IMG/VR virus record: IMGVR_UViG_3300006086_000017
Location: 1 to 36,005 of that record
DNA length: 36,005 nucleotides
DNA from: a virus
Strand: one strand, 5' to 3'
Of this stretch, positions 16,073 to 25,393 are shown one piece after another (within the stretch, counting starts at the first letter, position 1; every line of letters begins with the position of its first letter). The notes below the pieces were generated by a model. It was not told the DNA's origin, did no database searches, and saw only the letters and a list, made by a program, of their open reading frames with translations. A program made the translations under genes and the position numbers.

Positions 16073-17473
16073 TTATTTAATTATTTCTTTTTTTGCTTTT
16101 AATCGGTCTAAAACGGCCTGAGCGGTTGGATTATCGGCCAGGTGATCGGCGAAAATATTTTCCGGTTCAATTGTTTTCTTGGTCTTCTCTACCCGTTGGG
16201 TAGTCCCTGGAATAAAAGAGGACTTGATTTCTTCTTTTATCGTGTGTTCTCTTTTTAAGAGTTGGGCTTGAAGATCCTGGATTTTGTTTTGCGCCTCTTC
16301 AATGGTCTTTTCAAATTCCGGCAATTTGGCGAGTACGGATTCATGCTCCTTTTTAAGAGCATCGTACATATTTTTATATTTCTTAGACGATTTCGTAAAC
16401 GCCTTAAGGTTTTTGGAATACTCCTCCATATCGTCGTCCTTTTTTTCGGGATCGGCGTCCGGATCTTTGCTAGGAACCTCTTTTTTAGTTTTATCCTCGA
16501 TCTCTTCCTCATTTTTCGTTTTATCCTCAACCTCCTCTACTTCGTTTTTTACTTTGTCCTCGGTATCGTCGTCGGCCTTGGTCTTGTCAGACGGCTCCGG
16601 TTCTTCGTTCTCGTCGTCTCCATCTTCGTCTTTGTTTATTTCGGAAACCATTCCGTTTTTGACGGTAATGACTCTATCGTCGTCGGTATAATCCATATCC
16701 TCGGCGGGTTCGGTCATAGCCTCGTCGCTATATACTTTATCGCCTTCCTCAAGAGTATCTCCCACATAATAAAGTGCGCCTTCATCGGCGTTACAAACAC
16801 CGTTTTTAATTTCCTTCTTACCAATTCGGATAAGATTCTCCATTTTAGATATAAAATTTGCTAATGGGCTTGCATTCATTTTTTTAGCGGTTATTTTTTG
16901 GACTTTTGCTTTATATAAAGCGTAGATTTTATGGGAAGAATTTTTATTTATTGCCTTACTGGACATGGTTTTAATAACCTCGGTGATGAATCCGTATTCG
17001 AAGGCCTCGTACGCCGACAAAAACGTTTCTTGAGACATCATTTCAGAAATTTCGGATTCGTCTTTTCCCGTTTTTTTAGAGTAAAAAGAAACGAGCTTTT
17101 GTTCAATCTTTTGCAACTCTTCAATCGTTTCGGAAAACTCCTCGGCGTCGCCTACGGCCATCGTCCAAGGATTGTGAATCATAAATTCGGCGTTTTCGAA
17201 CATGGATATTTTACCTCCCTTATCCTTGCAGGCCAGGGCGATAACGGTAGATATGGAGGCGCAAAGGCCTTCTATGACTACATTTACGGGAATACTTTGG
17301 CTTTTAAGAAAGTCATGAATGGCCCAACCGTCGGAAACGGTTCCGCCTGGTGAGTCAATATGTAATAAGATAGATTCGGCGTCCTTATTCTCGTTTACCC
17401 AGGGTACAATAGAAGATAAGGTAATATTCCAACCAATTTCGCCGTATATATAGAGATCTAAGATCTTTCCCAT
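16073..17473 (-). CDS. Prohead protease (ClpP-type, S14) fused to a scaffold-like region
   Basis: A 466-residue protein. Residues 1-170 are ClpP-like: 'ILLHIDSPGGTVSDGWAIHDF', active Ser73 in EGLCAS and His100 in FMIHNPW. The position of the third residue, normally Asp in 'GLVD', is Thr164 (GFITEV). Residues 281-349 are very acidic and Lys/Asp/Glu-repetitive. Residues 350-418 are a coiled coil, as in scaffolding proteins, and a basic tail follows. So protease and scaffold appear to be one polypeptide just upstream of the capsid gene, as in some lambda- and HK97-like phages. I start it at ATG 17473; an upstream ATG at 17494 is made by the promoter motif itself. Confidence 0.88.
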   Translation of the reverse strand: MGKILDLYIYGEIGWNITLSSIVPWVNENKDAESILLHIDSPGGTVSDGWAIHDFLKSQSIPVNVVIEGLCASISTVIALACKDKGGKISMFENAEFMIHNPWTMAVGDAEEFSETIEELQKIEQKLVSFYSKKTGKDESEISEMMSQETFLSAYEAFEYGFITEVIKTMSSKAINKNSSHKIYALYKAKVQKITAKKMNASPLANFISKMENLIRIGKKEIKNGVCNADEGALYYVGDTLEEGDKVYSDEAMTEPAEDMDYTDDDRVITVKNGMVSEINKDEDGDDENEEPEPSDKTKADDDTEDKVKNEVEEVEDKTKNEEEIEDKTKKEVPSKDPDADPEKKDDDMEEYSKNLKAFTKSSKKYKNMYDALKKEHESVLAKLPEFEKTIEEAQNKIQDLQAQLLKREHTIKEEIKSSFIPGTTQRVEKTKKTIEPENIFADHLADNPTAQAVLDRLKAKKEIIK

Positions 17474-17480
17474 ACAGTAA

Positions 17481-17508
17481 AATTCACAAAACATAACGAT
17501 TGTGAATT
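17481..17508 (-). promoter_or_regulatory. CAATCGT promoter/operator inside a 9-bp perfect inverted repeat
   Basis: The minus strand reads TTCACAATCGT then TATGTTTTGT about 10-13 bases before the protease ATG at 17473. AATTCACAA (17481-17489) and TTGTGAATT (17500-17508) are perfect inverted repeats with a 10-base spacer around it. This gives a dimeric-protein binding site overlapping the -7-like element. Confidence 0.6.
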
Positions 17509-17523
17509 AACCGGAAAAGTTCC

Positions 17524-17757
17524 CTATTTAAAGAAATGGTAGGCTTTAAAAACCGTTTTGGTGGTTACTTTAAAGTAATTAGAGGCAATATCAATCGCGT
17601 CCTTTTGCTTTTCCCCCATATTCTTAAGGGTGTGGACGTACAAATAGATATCATAATGGAAAAGCATGGTATAATTAACCATGCCAAGCCGATAAGCTTT
17701 TTCAAAAAAGCCGGTTTCGAATAACGCCCGCCTATCTGAATTTCGAAAGGAATTCAT
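17524..17757 (-). CDS. Small protein with helix-turn-helix-like C-terminus, unknown
   Basis: A 77-residue protein (MNSFRNSDRRALFETGFFEKAYRLG). The last 25 residues (DAIDIASNYFKVTTKTVFKAYHFF) read as a helix-turn-helix, with 'ASNYFKVTTKTVFKAY' resembling turn and recognition helix. It could be a DNA-binding regulator within the late operon or a structural adaptor. It overlaps the preceding gene by 26 bases in another frame and ends just before the protease promoter motif. Position between tape measure and protease is unusual. Not recognised. Confidence 0.5.
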   Translation of the reverse strand: MNSFRNSDRRALFETGFFEKAYRLGMVNYTMLFHYDIYLYVHTLKNMGEKQKDAIDIASNYFKVTTKTVFKAYHFFK

Positions 17758-17995
17758 TTGTAAAGCATAAATTACCGGAGTAGCCCCTTATTTTCATGTC
17801 GTAATGCTTTTGAATATCCCTATAAGAAAAATTCATTTCGGCGAGCATATTGAAAATAGAGCTTTCGCCGGTAGGTTTAGCCATGGCCTCAATTTTATCT
17901 TTTAAGAGTTGGTTCTCTAATTCCAGGGCTTCAATCCTTTCGTTTTTCTCTTTGGCGTATTGTTGTCCGTTCTTTTTTGGTGGTTTTTGGTCCAT
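17732..17995 (-). CDS. Small coiled-coil protein, unknown
   Basis: An 87-residue protein. A basic N-terminus (MDQKPPKKNGQQYAKEK) leads into a Leu-rich heptad region (RIEALELENQLLKDKIEAM), then a short globular end (NFSYRDIQKHYDMKIRGYSG). It follows the tape measure by 13 bases. By position it could be a tail or head assembly factor. It overlaps the next gene by 26 bases in the +1 frame; I see no slippery sequence, so ordinary coupled initiation is likelier than a fusion. Confidence 0.5.
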   Translation of the reverse strand: MDQKPPKKNGQQYAKEKNERIEALELENQLLKDKIEAMAKPTGESSIFNMLAEMNFSYRDIQKHYDMKIRGYSGNLCFTNEFLSKFR

Positions 17996-18008
17996 TTTTT
18001 TTTATTTA

Positions 18009-21000
18009 TTATAGAGTTCTTCGCTGATTAACTGAGGCCCGCCGAGATTGAACGGAATTAATTTCCTTAACATCGACGTAAATGGGGGCCGGATTATTCA
18101 ATAATTGTTGCGCAAGCGTATTGCCAAGGGCTGAGGTGTTTAATACCGGAGTATTATAGAACCGTTGCGCGGATCCTCCATCCGAATATATACCCCCGGT
18201 GGCAAATGCTTTTTGAGATCCAGGGACTTCAAAGGCTTTTCCTCCGCCTAAAACATTGAGTTTTGAAAGAATTGGTCCAAACATCTTAGTGCTATTCGCA
18301 TTGATAACCGCTTCGCCATTGGATAAATACGCCGGTATATCGTCGGAGGTTCCCGTTCCTGGACCTCGAACATAAGCCCCTTTTTTATCGGATACATACC
18401 CTCCCTGGTTAAATTTTTGGGCCAAAATAGTCGCTACAGAAACGGCCTCCTTAACCGTAACAAGTGTGTTTAATGGAATAGCCGCCGGAAAACCATACGT
18501 AGCCAAATTTTTTGCTTTGGCCTTTTCTGAATTTATAATTACCTCAGCAACTCCGGAGGCTCTTTGAATCGCTAAAAGAGTTTTGTAGGCGACGGTATTT
18601 TTACCAACCGACTTTTCTAATTCGCCGGCTATTTGACCGACTAAGCCAATTTCCTCGCTAACTATCGATCGTTTGGCTTCTAAGTATTTCTTTTGAATCT
18701 CAAGCCGTTTGGCATTTGTTTGGGCGTCTATTAATTCGAGGGAGGCTCCGGTTTTTACGGCAAGGGCAACCTCTTTTTTATATTCTGCATCCAGGACGGC
18801 AAGCTCAGAGGTTTCTCTCGTATCAAGATCCTCGCCTTTGGTATTAATTTGGCGAGCTTTAGCCCTGTCTATGTCGTTGGAAAGTTGGGCGTCCTTTTTG
18901 GCCTCGGCCTTTTTCTTTTCCCCGTCCTTAACTAAAGTGGCCTGCAAGCTAATATTGGTCTGCAAAATTTCGTTTTCTCGATTTAAGGCTTTCTGCAAAT
19001 CGTCCGCCTCCGAATTGTTGCCGGCTTTTCGCAGGGAGGCGATTCGGATCGTTTGTTGCCTAATTATGGTTTCGATTTTATCCTCTTCGTCTTGTAGTTT
19101 TTTAATCTTTTGTTCCGTTTGCTTATCAATCGATACAAGTTCTTTTTGCAGGCGATTGGTAATTTCGGTATCGAGAATATCTTCAAATTGTTTTCTAAGG
19201 GCTTCCCTTTGTTTCTCATCCTCCTCGGCAAATTTTTTATTTAACTCCGTTTTTCGGGTTCGTAGTTCTTTCGTTAATTGTTCCTTGGCCTCTTCATTGT
19301 TTTTAACCTTTTCCAATTCCTTACGGAAAAAATTATCCAGGGAGGCAAGCTCTTTACTTCTTACGTCTAAGGTGGATTCCAATTCTCTTTCTAAGCTGTT
19401 TTCAATCGCCTCCCTTATCTTTTCCCGCTCCCTTGCTTCCTTTTCGGCGTTTTGTTTGGCCTTTTGATTAATTCGGCCCTCAAGCTTATCAAGTCGAGCC
19501 TCTCCGGTTTCTTGCTTGGCTTTCTCCTCTTCAACCCGACGTTTTGCATCCGCTATAGCATCAAGATCTTGCTTTGATTTTAAAGCTTGCTCTTTTTGAA
19601 CTACATCTAAATTTTGAAAGGCCAAGGCAACCGATTCTTTTCGTAATCCGTTTTCCAGGGATCTTGCTTTATTCAGGGCGTCTAATCGTTCCTTTTCCCC
19701 AAGATCTCGACGCGTCGCTTTAATTCGAAGGGTTTCGATTTGCCCCTCAACCTTAGCCGACTCGATCCCGAAATCCCTGGTCGCTTCGGTAAGCTTTTGG
19801 CGAGCCTTGGCAGACTCTATACTTGCCTGAGCTACTTTTCCAAAATCCGTTTTTTGCAATTGCTCGTTTGATTCTTTTATCCCATCCCCTAAAGCAAAAA
19901 CTCCCTTTTTTATATTTCCAAGGGTATTTCCAAGAGAGTTTCCAAAGTCGCTAACATCTTTTTGCAGATCCTTGAAAAGCTGAGTAAAATTTAAAGTTAG
20001 TAAATCGCCAATAATTTGAAAGACGGCCTTTAATGGAATAACTACTAAGTTAAGCGCATCCCCAAGGGCTTTGACGACTCCCTCAGATCCGCCAAAAGCT
20101 TTGAAAATAGCCTCTCCAATAGGAGCGACGATTTCGGTAATGGCACTAAAAACCCCGCTTATGACGGAAAGAATTTCCTTGAGCCTTTTAGCTCCCTCGG
20201 TGGTATTGGATAGATAAGCTACCAATCCGGCCAGGGCTGAAACAATTAAACCAATTCCAAGCTCTTTAAACCCTACGCCAAGGGCCTTGGTCGCAATAGT
20301 TTGTGCGTTGGTTACGCCAATCCCCAACTCTTGAGCCTTGGTTTGGGCGAGGCGGGCGTTTTGCTCTAATCGTTCGGCCTCGGCCAGGCTGATAGTTCCG
20401 GCCTTAAGCGATAAAGTCGCCTCTTCAGAAAGCCTTTCCGCCAAAGCTTGTTCTTTCAAAGCTAACTGGTATTCCTTATAGAGCTTAGACGCGGTATTAA
20501 CTTCTTTATTGGCATTGGTAAAAACCGAAATTCCGGACTTAATTCCGGATTGTAGCTTTTCAAAAGAGCTTGTTAGCCGAACACCAAGAACCTCGTTTAG
20601 TTCGCCAAATTTTTCCCGTAGTGAAACGCCGGCAATAGCATAATTACCAACTTCTCTCCTATTGTCGCCAATAGCCTTTTCCGCCTCTTTAAGCGTATCA
20701 GATAACTTTTTTATGGTTGGGATTAATTGATCCCTTTGTTCCTTGCTAGCCTCGTTGTATTGGGCCGTAAGGGCTGATAATTGAGCCCTATAGGCGTTTA
20801 TCGAGTCGCCTCCCTGGTCTAAAGCCCTGGTTGTATTGTCAAGCTCTCGATTGGCGTCCCTAATCTCTTTTTGATTGATCCGGACTTGACTGGACAACTC
20901 GATATATTCCTTGGAATTCTTGCCGGATTCCTCCGCTACTTTTTTGAGTTTTGCTTGAAGGGTATCCAAATTCTCATTTAACTCAATAATATCGGTTTTG

Positions 21001-21059
21001 AGTTGTGGTAAGGTAGATTGGATTTGGAAGAGGACGGATTTTTTTAATTCGTCTGCCAT
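18009..21059 (-). CDS. Tail tape measure protein
   Basis: A 1016-residue protein that would set tail length. Residues 1-135 form a coiled coil with the common opening seen in tape measures of Bacteroidota phages (QAKLKKVAEESGKNSKEYIE). Hydrophobic segments follow at 262-283 (ELGIGLIVSALAGLVAYL) and about 296-380. A very long Glu/Lys/Arg/Gln-rich coiled coil spans about 400-820, and a Gly-rich C-terminal part (GPGTGTSDDIPAYLSNGEAVI) contains the motif frequently seen near tape measure ends. It is probably assembled with the frameshifted chaperone encoded upstream and is the longest coiled-coil gene in the window. Confidence 0.92.
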   Translation of the reverse strand: MADELKKSVLFQIQSTLPQLKTDIIELNENLDTLQAKLKKVAEESGKNSKEYIELSSQVRINQKEIRDANRELDNTTRALDQGGDSINAYRAQLSALTAQYNEASKEQRDQLIPTIKKLSDTLKEAEKAIGDNRREVGNYAIAGVSLREKFGELNEVLGVRLTSSFEKLQSGIKSGISVFTNANKEVNTASKLYKEYQLALKEQALAERLSEEATLSLKAGTISLAEAERLEQNARLAQTKAQELGIGVTNAQTIATKALGVGFKELGIGLIVSALAGLVAYLSNTTEGAKRLKEILSVISGVFSAITEIVAPIGEAIFKAFGGSEGVVKALGDALNLVVIPLKAVFQIIGDLLTLNFTQLFKDLQKDVSDFGNSLGNTLGNIKKGVFALGDGIKESNEQLQKTDFGKVAQASIESAKARQKLTEATRDFGIESAKVEGQIETLRIKATRRDLGEKERLDALNKARSLENGLRKESVALAFQNLDVVQKEQALKSKQDLDAIADAKRRVEEEKAKQETGEARLDKLEGRINQKAKQNAEKEAREREKIREAIENSLERELESTLDVRSKELASLDNFFRKELEKVKNNEEAKEQLTKELRTRKTELNKKFAEEDEKQREALRKQFEDILDTEITNRLQKELVSIDKQTEQKIKKLQDEEDKIETIIRQQTIRIASLRKAGNNSEADDLQKALNRENEILQTNISLQATLVKDGEKKKAEAKKDAQLSNDIDRAKARQINTKGEDLDTRETSELAVLDAEYKKEVALAVKTGASLELIDAQTNAKRLEIQKKYLEAKRSIVSEEIGLVGQIAGELEKSVGKNTVAYKTLLAIQRASGVAEVIINSEKAKAKNLATYGFPAAIPLNTLVTVKEAVSVATILAQKFNQGGYVSDKKGAYVRGPGTGTSDDIPAYLSNGEAVINANSTKMFGPILSKLNVLGGGKAFEVPGSQKAFATGGIYSDGGSAQRFYNTPVLNTSALGNTLAQQLLNNPAPIYVDVKEINSVQSRRASVNQRRTL

Positions 21060-21060
21060 A

Positions 21061-23310
21061 TTAGTATAGTTTTATAAGTTCGACGTTCGTAGGTAATCCA
21101 GGAACGAAGTCTTCTATTTTGTTTATGTAGAAATAAGCCCCAAAATACTTGATCCAAACAGGCGTAAAAAAGCTTAAACCCGTAATATCAAACTCGGTCA
21201 ATTGTAACAAGACTTTAATTTTTGAAGCCCTGGTAAGAATCTTTTTAATGTCGGAGTAATAGGTATCCAATAAGTAGGCGTAATCCAAATTATAGGGCAA
21301 ATTGGGATCGTTGAAAGACGGTAGATCCACAACTCCGGAGCTAAAGGTAAATGAGTAGATGTAAGGGGTGATCCCTGGATTGCGATAATAGGAAGGCGAA
21401 ACGACGGAGGCGTCGTATTCTACTATTTTAGGCGCAATATTATAGGTTTGTACGTCATATTTTACCGAAATCAATAATCGTAAATTGACGTTTTGATTAA
21501 ATTGAAGAGGGGAAGAATAGGGGTCTATCTTTTCGATAATGGCCGAATTAATCCCATTGAAAACGGTTTGCATATTGGATGCACCAAATTGGGACCGAAC
21601 ATAATCTCCGAATAAAGGCAAGGTCTCATCGTCAATCCCAAGCCCTCCCCGACAATAGTAGGACTCAAGATTTTGATCGTTTTTATAAAGGAAGTACGAG
21701 TTTTGGAAATAGCCTTGTAGCGAGTAATTGAGGCCTACATCGGCGTTTATAAATTTACCCGACCAATCTAAAGCGTTTGGAATATTGTTCGTTATATCGC
21801 TTATGTATCCAAAATGGACCGTTTTATTAAATGGATTAGACTCTATAATAACCCCAAATTTTTGAAAGATATCCTTTAAAAAGTCTTTCGCCGTCATATC
21901 CGGCAACTGAGCCGACATTTGAACGAAATCTCCATAGGCCAGGGCCGATATCGACCTTCCGATAAATTGCAATGAGGTTCCGGCGGTGATGGAAAATAAT
22001 CCGGAATGCTTGCTTAAATCCGCGCTTGCTGATAGGTAGACAACATCGTTTTGATATAAATCTAAGTTAATCGTGGCAAGGTGGCTAATTACCGTATTGT
22101 CTCCGGACAAAGAGTTTACCGTCGTGGCCCAAGTAAAGGGGTATGACGTTGTTTTTACCGTTGTCAACAGCGAAACGGTATCGACAATAACGGAGATCGT
22201 TTTCGTAACGGTCCCATTTGTGGTATAAGTATAAACCGTAACGAACGGACTTTGAACCGTCGTACTTAGTATTTCTCCTGTCGCAATTGGAGGGGCCGAA
22301 TAACTAGCCCCTGGACTGAGGATAATAGTTGAGATCCGGTTCAGGGTAAAGGTGATATTCAAATCCCCTGCATTTCCAAAAATGATACCATGGTTATCTT
22401 GGCCCACAAATAAGGCTTGAATATTGATATTAACCTTATAGGATCCTTTTATAGGACATAGAAAACCGTGCGTAGTACTGTCAACATATCGAGCATTAGA
22501 GGGGAGTAAAACACTAAATAGAACCGTTCCAACAATGGAGTTTTGCGATTGCTGAGTCGTAGTGAGAGAAAGTTTGACATTTACGTTTTTTATTTGGGTG
22601 TTTAATGAGGCCGGTTGGGTCAATTCATTTGATACGCAAGGAACAATTAGGGCTTGATACAATGGATCTGATAAAATTGATCCGGTTGCGGTATAGCCGG
22701 TATAAGCAAGAATTACGTCTACAATGGTGGCTACAAAAATAGCGGGACGCAAAAAGTCTATCCGGATTCCTCCATCGTCCAAGGGTAGGCCTCCGGTTGG
22801 GTCTGTAAGTCCGGAGGCGTTATTTGGGGTATCCCTAAACTGTCCGTAATTGATTAAAGGATAATATACTCCGTAGGTATTGGCCATATTAGAGGCGACG
22901 AAATCCCCGTCATAAATATGATCGTAGGCGGAAAAATCAAGATCCGGTAATTTCTTTTCCAGGTAATCGAAAAAGTCTACATTCCCCGTGGTAATCAAAC
23001 ATTCACCAAATCGAGTATCTGAGGCTTTAAGTTCGGCCTTTCCAACTGGTACGATTTCTAAGCCATCCTGAATAATTTTCGCCGGATAAACGGTATAGGG
23101 CGCACTCGATAATATATTTGGGTCGTTGGCAAAATTCCAAATTCGCCGGTTTCTTGCCGTCCAAGGAAATTTAAATTGGTTGGTAGTGGTACCATTTTGG
23201 TTCTTAATATCGGAAACGTCGTTTATCTGCAAGGTCAACGCGACCGGTTCTTGGCTTACGTCTAGTTCCAATTCCATATCATTAACAATAACTTGCAGAT
23301 TATTTTTCAT
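21061..23310 (-). CDS. Large tail protein (distal tail or baseplate hub candidate)
   Basis: A 749-residue, strand-rich protein starting MKNNLQVIVNDMELELD. The opening contains 'QINDVSDIKNQNGTTTNQFK', a beginning I associate with tail-tip proteins of Bacteroidota phages, where a peptide-insertion or baseplate-like domain follows (PAKIIQDGLEIVPVGKAEL). The C-terminal half has 'MTAKDFLKDIFQKFGVIIESN', reminiscent of the hub region that reads 'T..efLkdi...fg...'. It ends 1 base before the tape measure gene and overlaps the preceding tail gene by 4 bases. The assignment to the tail tip is from context and these local likenesses. Confidence 0.6.
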   Translation of the reverse strand: MKNNLQVIVNDMELELDVSQEPVALTLQINDVSDIKNQNGTTTNQFKFPWTARNRRIWNFANDPNILSSAPYTVYPAKIIQDGLEIVPVGKAELKASDTRFGECLITTGNVDFFDYLEKKLPDLDFSAYDHIYDGDFVASNMANTYGVYYPLINYGQFRDTPNNASGLTDPTGGLPLDDGGIRIDFLRPAIFVATIVDVILAYTGYTATGSILSDPLYQALIVPCVSNELTQPASLNTQIKNVNVKLSLTTTQQSQNSIVGTVLFSVLLPSNARYVDSTTHGFLCPIKGSYKVNINIQALFVGQDNHGIIFGNAGDLNITFTLNRISTIILSPGASYSAPPIATGEILSTTVQSPFVTVYTYTTNGTVTKTISVIVDTVSLLTTVKTTSYPFTWATTVNSLSGDNTVISHLATINLDLYQNDVVYLSASADLSKHSGLFSITAGTSLQFIGRSISALAYGDFVQMSAQLPDMTAKDFLKDIFQKFGVIIESNPFNKTVHFGYISDITNNIPNALDWSGKFINADVGLNYSLQGYFQNSYFLYKNDQNLESYYCRGGLGIDDETLPLFGDYVRSQFGASNMQTVFNGINSAIIEKIDPYSSPLQFNQNVNLRLLISVKYDVQTYNIAPKIVEYDASVVSPSYYRNPGITPYIYSFTFSSGVVDLPSFNDPNLPYNLDYAYLLDTYYSDIKKILTRASKIKVLLQLTEFDITGLSFFTPVWIKYFGAYFYINKIEDFVPGLPTNVELIKLY

Positions 23311-25391
23311 TGGGTCTGTACGTTTTCGGTAGACATTTCAAACGTGAACTTTACATTAGAAAGGGCGTCCCTGGTATCCCTCAGGATAAACGAGGCGATA
23401 TCTAAAATGACGGTTTGCCATCCTCCATTAATGTAAGCCATGACTTTAGGAGACGAATAAATCGACCGGATCCCGTCGGCGTCATTGTTGGGAATATCGT
23501 TCGCGTGAACCGTAACCGATAAGTTAGCAACCTTGGATATTACATCCTGTACCCCGTCGGCATTGAGGTAATCGGTTATCCTGTTTTCCCGTAATTGCAG
23601 ATTTTGGACTTTTAGGTTTTGGTTTTGATTGTAATTGAATAGATAATAATTCCATGCTCCATGCTTACCGATCCATTTTAGATAATAAAAATAGTCTTGG
23701 CATTGCTTGGATATAGATACAATTAATGGGTTTGTAATAAATATCCTGGTACCGGCTGAATTCGTGTAAAACAATTGAACCGATAAATAAAAGGCGTTTG
23801 CTGGATAGGCTCCAGTAAGGTTTAGCCGGTTTAACCCTATATGTTGCGTCAAGCCCCCTGGACCTGTTAATAGGTTTCCTGAGATTAATAGCTTTGAGGA
23901 ATTTTCATTTAAAAGGAAAGAACTGTTTTCGTTTAATAAATAAGACGCCGACGGCGTGGAAATGGGTTGCATATTAACATCCAGGTACCCAATTAAAGAC
24001 GAGATTTGAAATCCGGCCATTTGTTCGCTATAAATAAACGATACGTCGAAAGGCAAACCATTATTTAAAACCGGATTAGTAAAATCGGATAGCCATCCTG
24101 CAAGCGTGGATCCTGAACTAGGAAAGGTTACATACGGCCAAAGAGAATTGGATCCTTGCTCTTGAATTTGAAAGGCTGAGTACGTGGCATAAAAAGGGTT
24201 GGCAAGCGGAATAAATGTCCCTGGGTTATTTTTCCATTGCTCCGAATAGCTTACCTGATAAGAAACTGAAAGATTAGGATCCGAGTAATTGGATATATTA
24301 TAACCGAATTGATCTTTAGCCCGCAAAATTCCTTTTAATAGGCTCGATACGTCCGCCGTGGCCAGGCCTGAGAAATTAGGCGTCGAGGACATGGTTTGAT
24401 AATTGGTAAGGCCGGTATCCGGATCGATATAGGTGATCTGAGTTAATATCTTGTAATATTGTCGCTCGGAATTAATATTCATAAATCCGCCAGGGCCGTC
24501 CCCTATAAAACGGGTGTTAATCGTTATCGTGTTCGACGTATTGGAGGCAACTACATATCTACCATTATACGGCCCTGCATTTAAATAAATGGTTTCTCCA
24601 TTTTTAGGGAGCGGGTTCGAAAAAGACGTCGAAGGGGTGATGATAATAGATCCTCCATTTGGACCGGAGGCGATTGATCCAATGATAAAATCTTTCCTTT
24701 GGTACGTAAAAAGAATGGGGTTAAAGACGGCGTTCCATCGAGAAATATTTCCATTGGGTAACGTATAGGATGGATCCGAAATCAATATCGATTGGGCTTC
24801 GGCAACATAAAAAGTATAGGTCGCGGTACATCCGTTGGCGTCTTGAGTGGTTACCGTATAGGTTCCGGAGGAAAGGCCGGTGAATAAGTTTGAAGATTGA
24901 AAATTTCCGGATCCTAATTTATACTGGATGGATGGATGAGAGGTTAAGGCGGTAACCGTTGCGGTACCATCTTTGGCGTTGTACGCCGTTTCTGAGGTGG
25001 TTTCGACGCCGGATATAACCAAATCGCAAAAACCGGATCCGCCGGCCCCAATGGTGGAAACATCAATTTGACTAATGGCAAAGGTGATGAAATCGGAGTA
25101 AATGACGGTTCCTTGAGGGGAATAGCTAGAATTGGCAATAACTCCTGAATAAATTAAAACCGAAGTATTGGTTCCAAGTATTTGCGCGGATCCCGTTCCG
25201 GCGTATCCTGTTTGATCGACATAAATATAATTGACCGTGATTCCATTTCCGGCAATTGGCTGTCCAGTAACCGAATCGAATAAGTCGATATAAACATCGC
25301 CTAACTGAGTAATTCCTCCGTTTTGATCGGGATAGCTCGTTTCCGTAATATTTACCTGAATTACCGCTTTGTAATTTGTCGAATTAGCCAT
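23307..25391 (-). CDS. Large tail protein with SprB-like repeat
   Basis: A 694-residue beta-rich protein. At about 120-200 there is one SprB-type repeat: 'DGTATVTALTSHPSIQYKLG', then 'LFTGLSSGTYTVTTQDANGC' and TATYTFYV. This is the pattern of the Bacteroidota surface-adhesin family PF13573. A following region (about 235-305) with 'NGETIYLNAGPYNGRYVV' and NTITI resembles small virion beta barrels. The C-terminal part reads 'DGIRSIYSSPKVMAYINGGW'. It lies between a neck-like gene and the tail-tip candidate and overlaps the latter by 4 bases. It is probably a tail spike or tip component. Confidence 0.6.
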   Translation of the reverse strand: MANSTNYKAVIQVNITETSYPDQNGGITQLGDVYIDLFDSVTGQPIAGNGITVNYIYVDQTGYAGTGSAQILGTNTSVLIYSGVIANSSYSPQGTVIYSDFITFAISQIDVSTIGAGGSGFCDLVISGVETTSETAYNAKDGTATVTALTSHPSIQYKLGSGNFQSSNLFTGLSSGTYTVTTQDANGCTATYTFYVAEAQSILISDPSYTLPNGNISRWNAVFNPILFTYQRKDFIIGSIASGPNGGSIIITPSTSFSNPLPKNGETIYLNAGPYNGRYVVASNTSNTITINTRFIGDGPGGFMNINSERQYYKILTQITYIDPDTGLTNYQTMSSTPNFSGLATADVSSLLKGILRAKDQFGYNISNYSDPNLSVSYQVSYSEQWKNNPGTFIPLANPFYATYSAFQIQEQGSNSLWPYVTFPSSGSTLAGWLSDFTNPVLNNGLPFDVSFIYSEQMAGFQISSLIGYLDVNMQPISTPSASYLLNENSSFLLNENSSKLLISGNLLTGPGGLTQHIGLNRLNLTGAYPANAFYLSVQLFYTNSAGTRIFITNPLIVSISKQCQDYFYYLKWIGKHGAWNYYLFNYNQNQNLKVQNLQLRENRITDYLNADGVQDVISKVANLSVTVHANDIPNNDADGIRSIYSSPKVMAYINGGWQTVILDIASFILRDTRDALSNVKFTFEMSTENVQTQ

Positions 25392-25393
25392 TT

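Noticed and set aside
16262-16864. 200-codon plus-strand frame opposite the protease acidic region
   Set aside because: It mirrors the low-complexity Asp/Glu/Lys codons, giving a Phe/Val/Leu-rich artefact.
17474-17494. Upstream ATG of the prohead protease
   Set aside because: This ATG is formed by the TATGTTTTG box itself, and the family-like N-terminus begins at the next Met (GKILDLYIYGEIG).
17732-17757. Frameshift fusion of the two small genes after the tape measure
   Set aside because: The second frame is +1 relative to the first and no slippery sequence is seen; it has its own ATG.
18709-19467. 252-codon plus-strand frame inside the tape measure gene
   Set aside because: It is a complement shadow of a biased coiled-coil gene, Ser/Phe-rich and without any family likeness.
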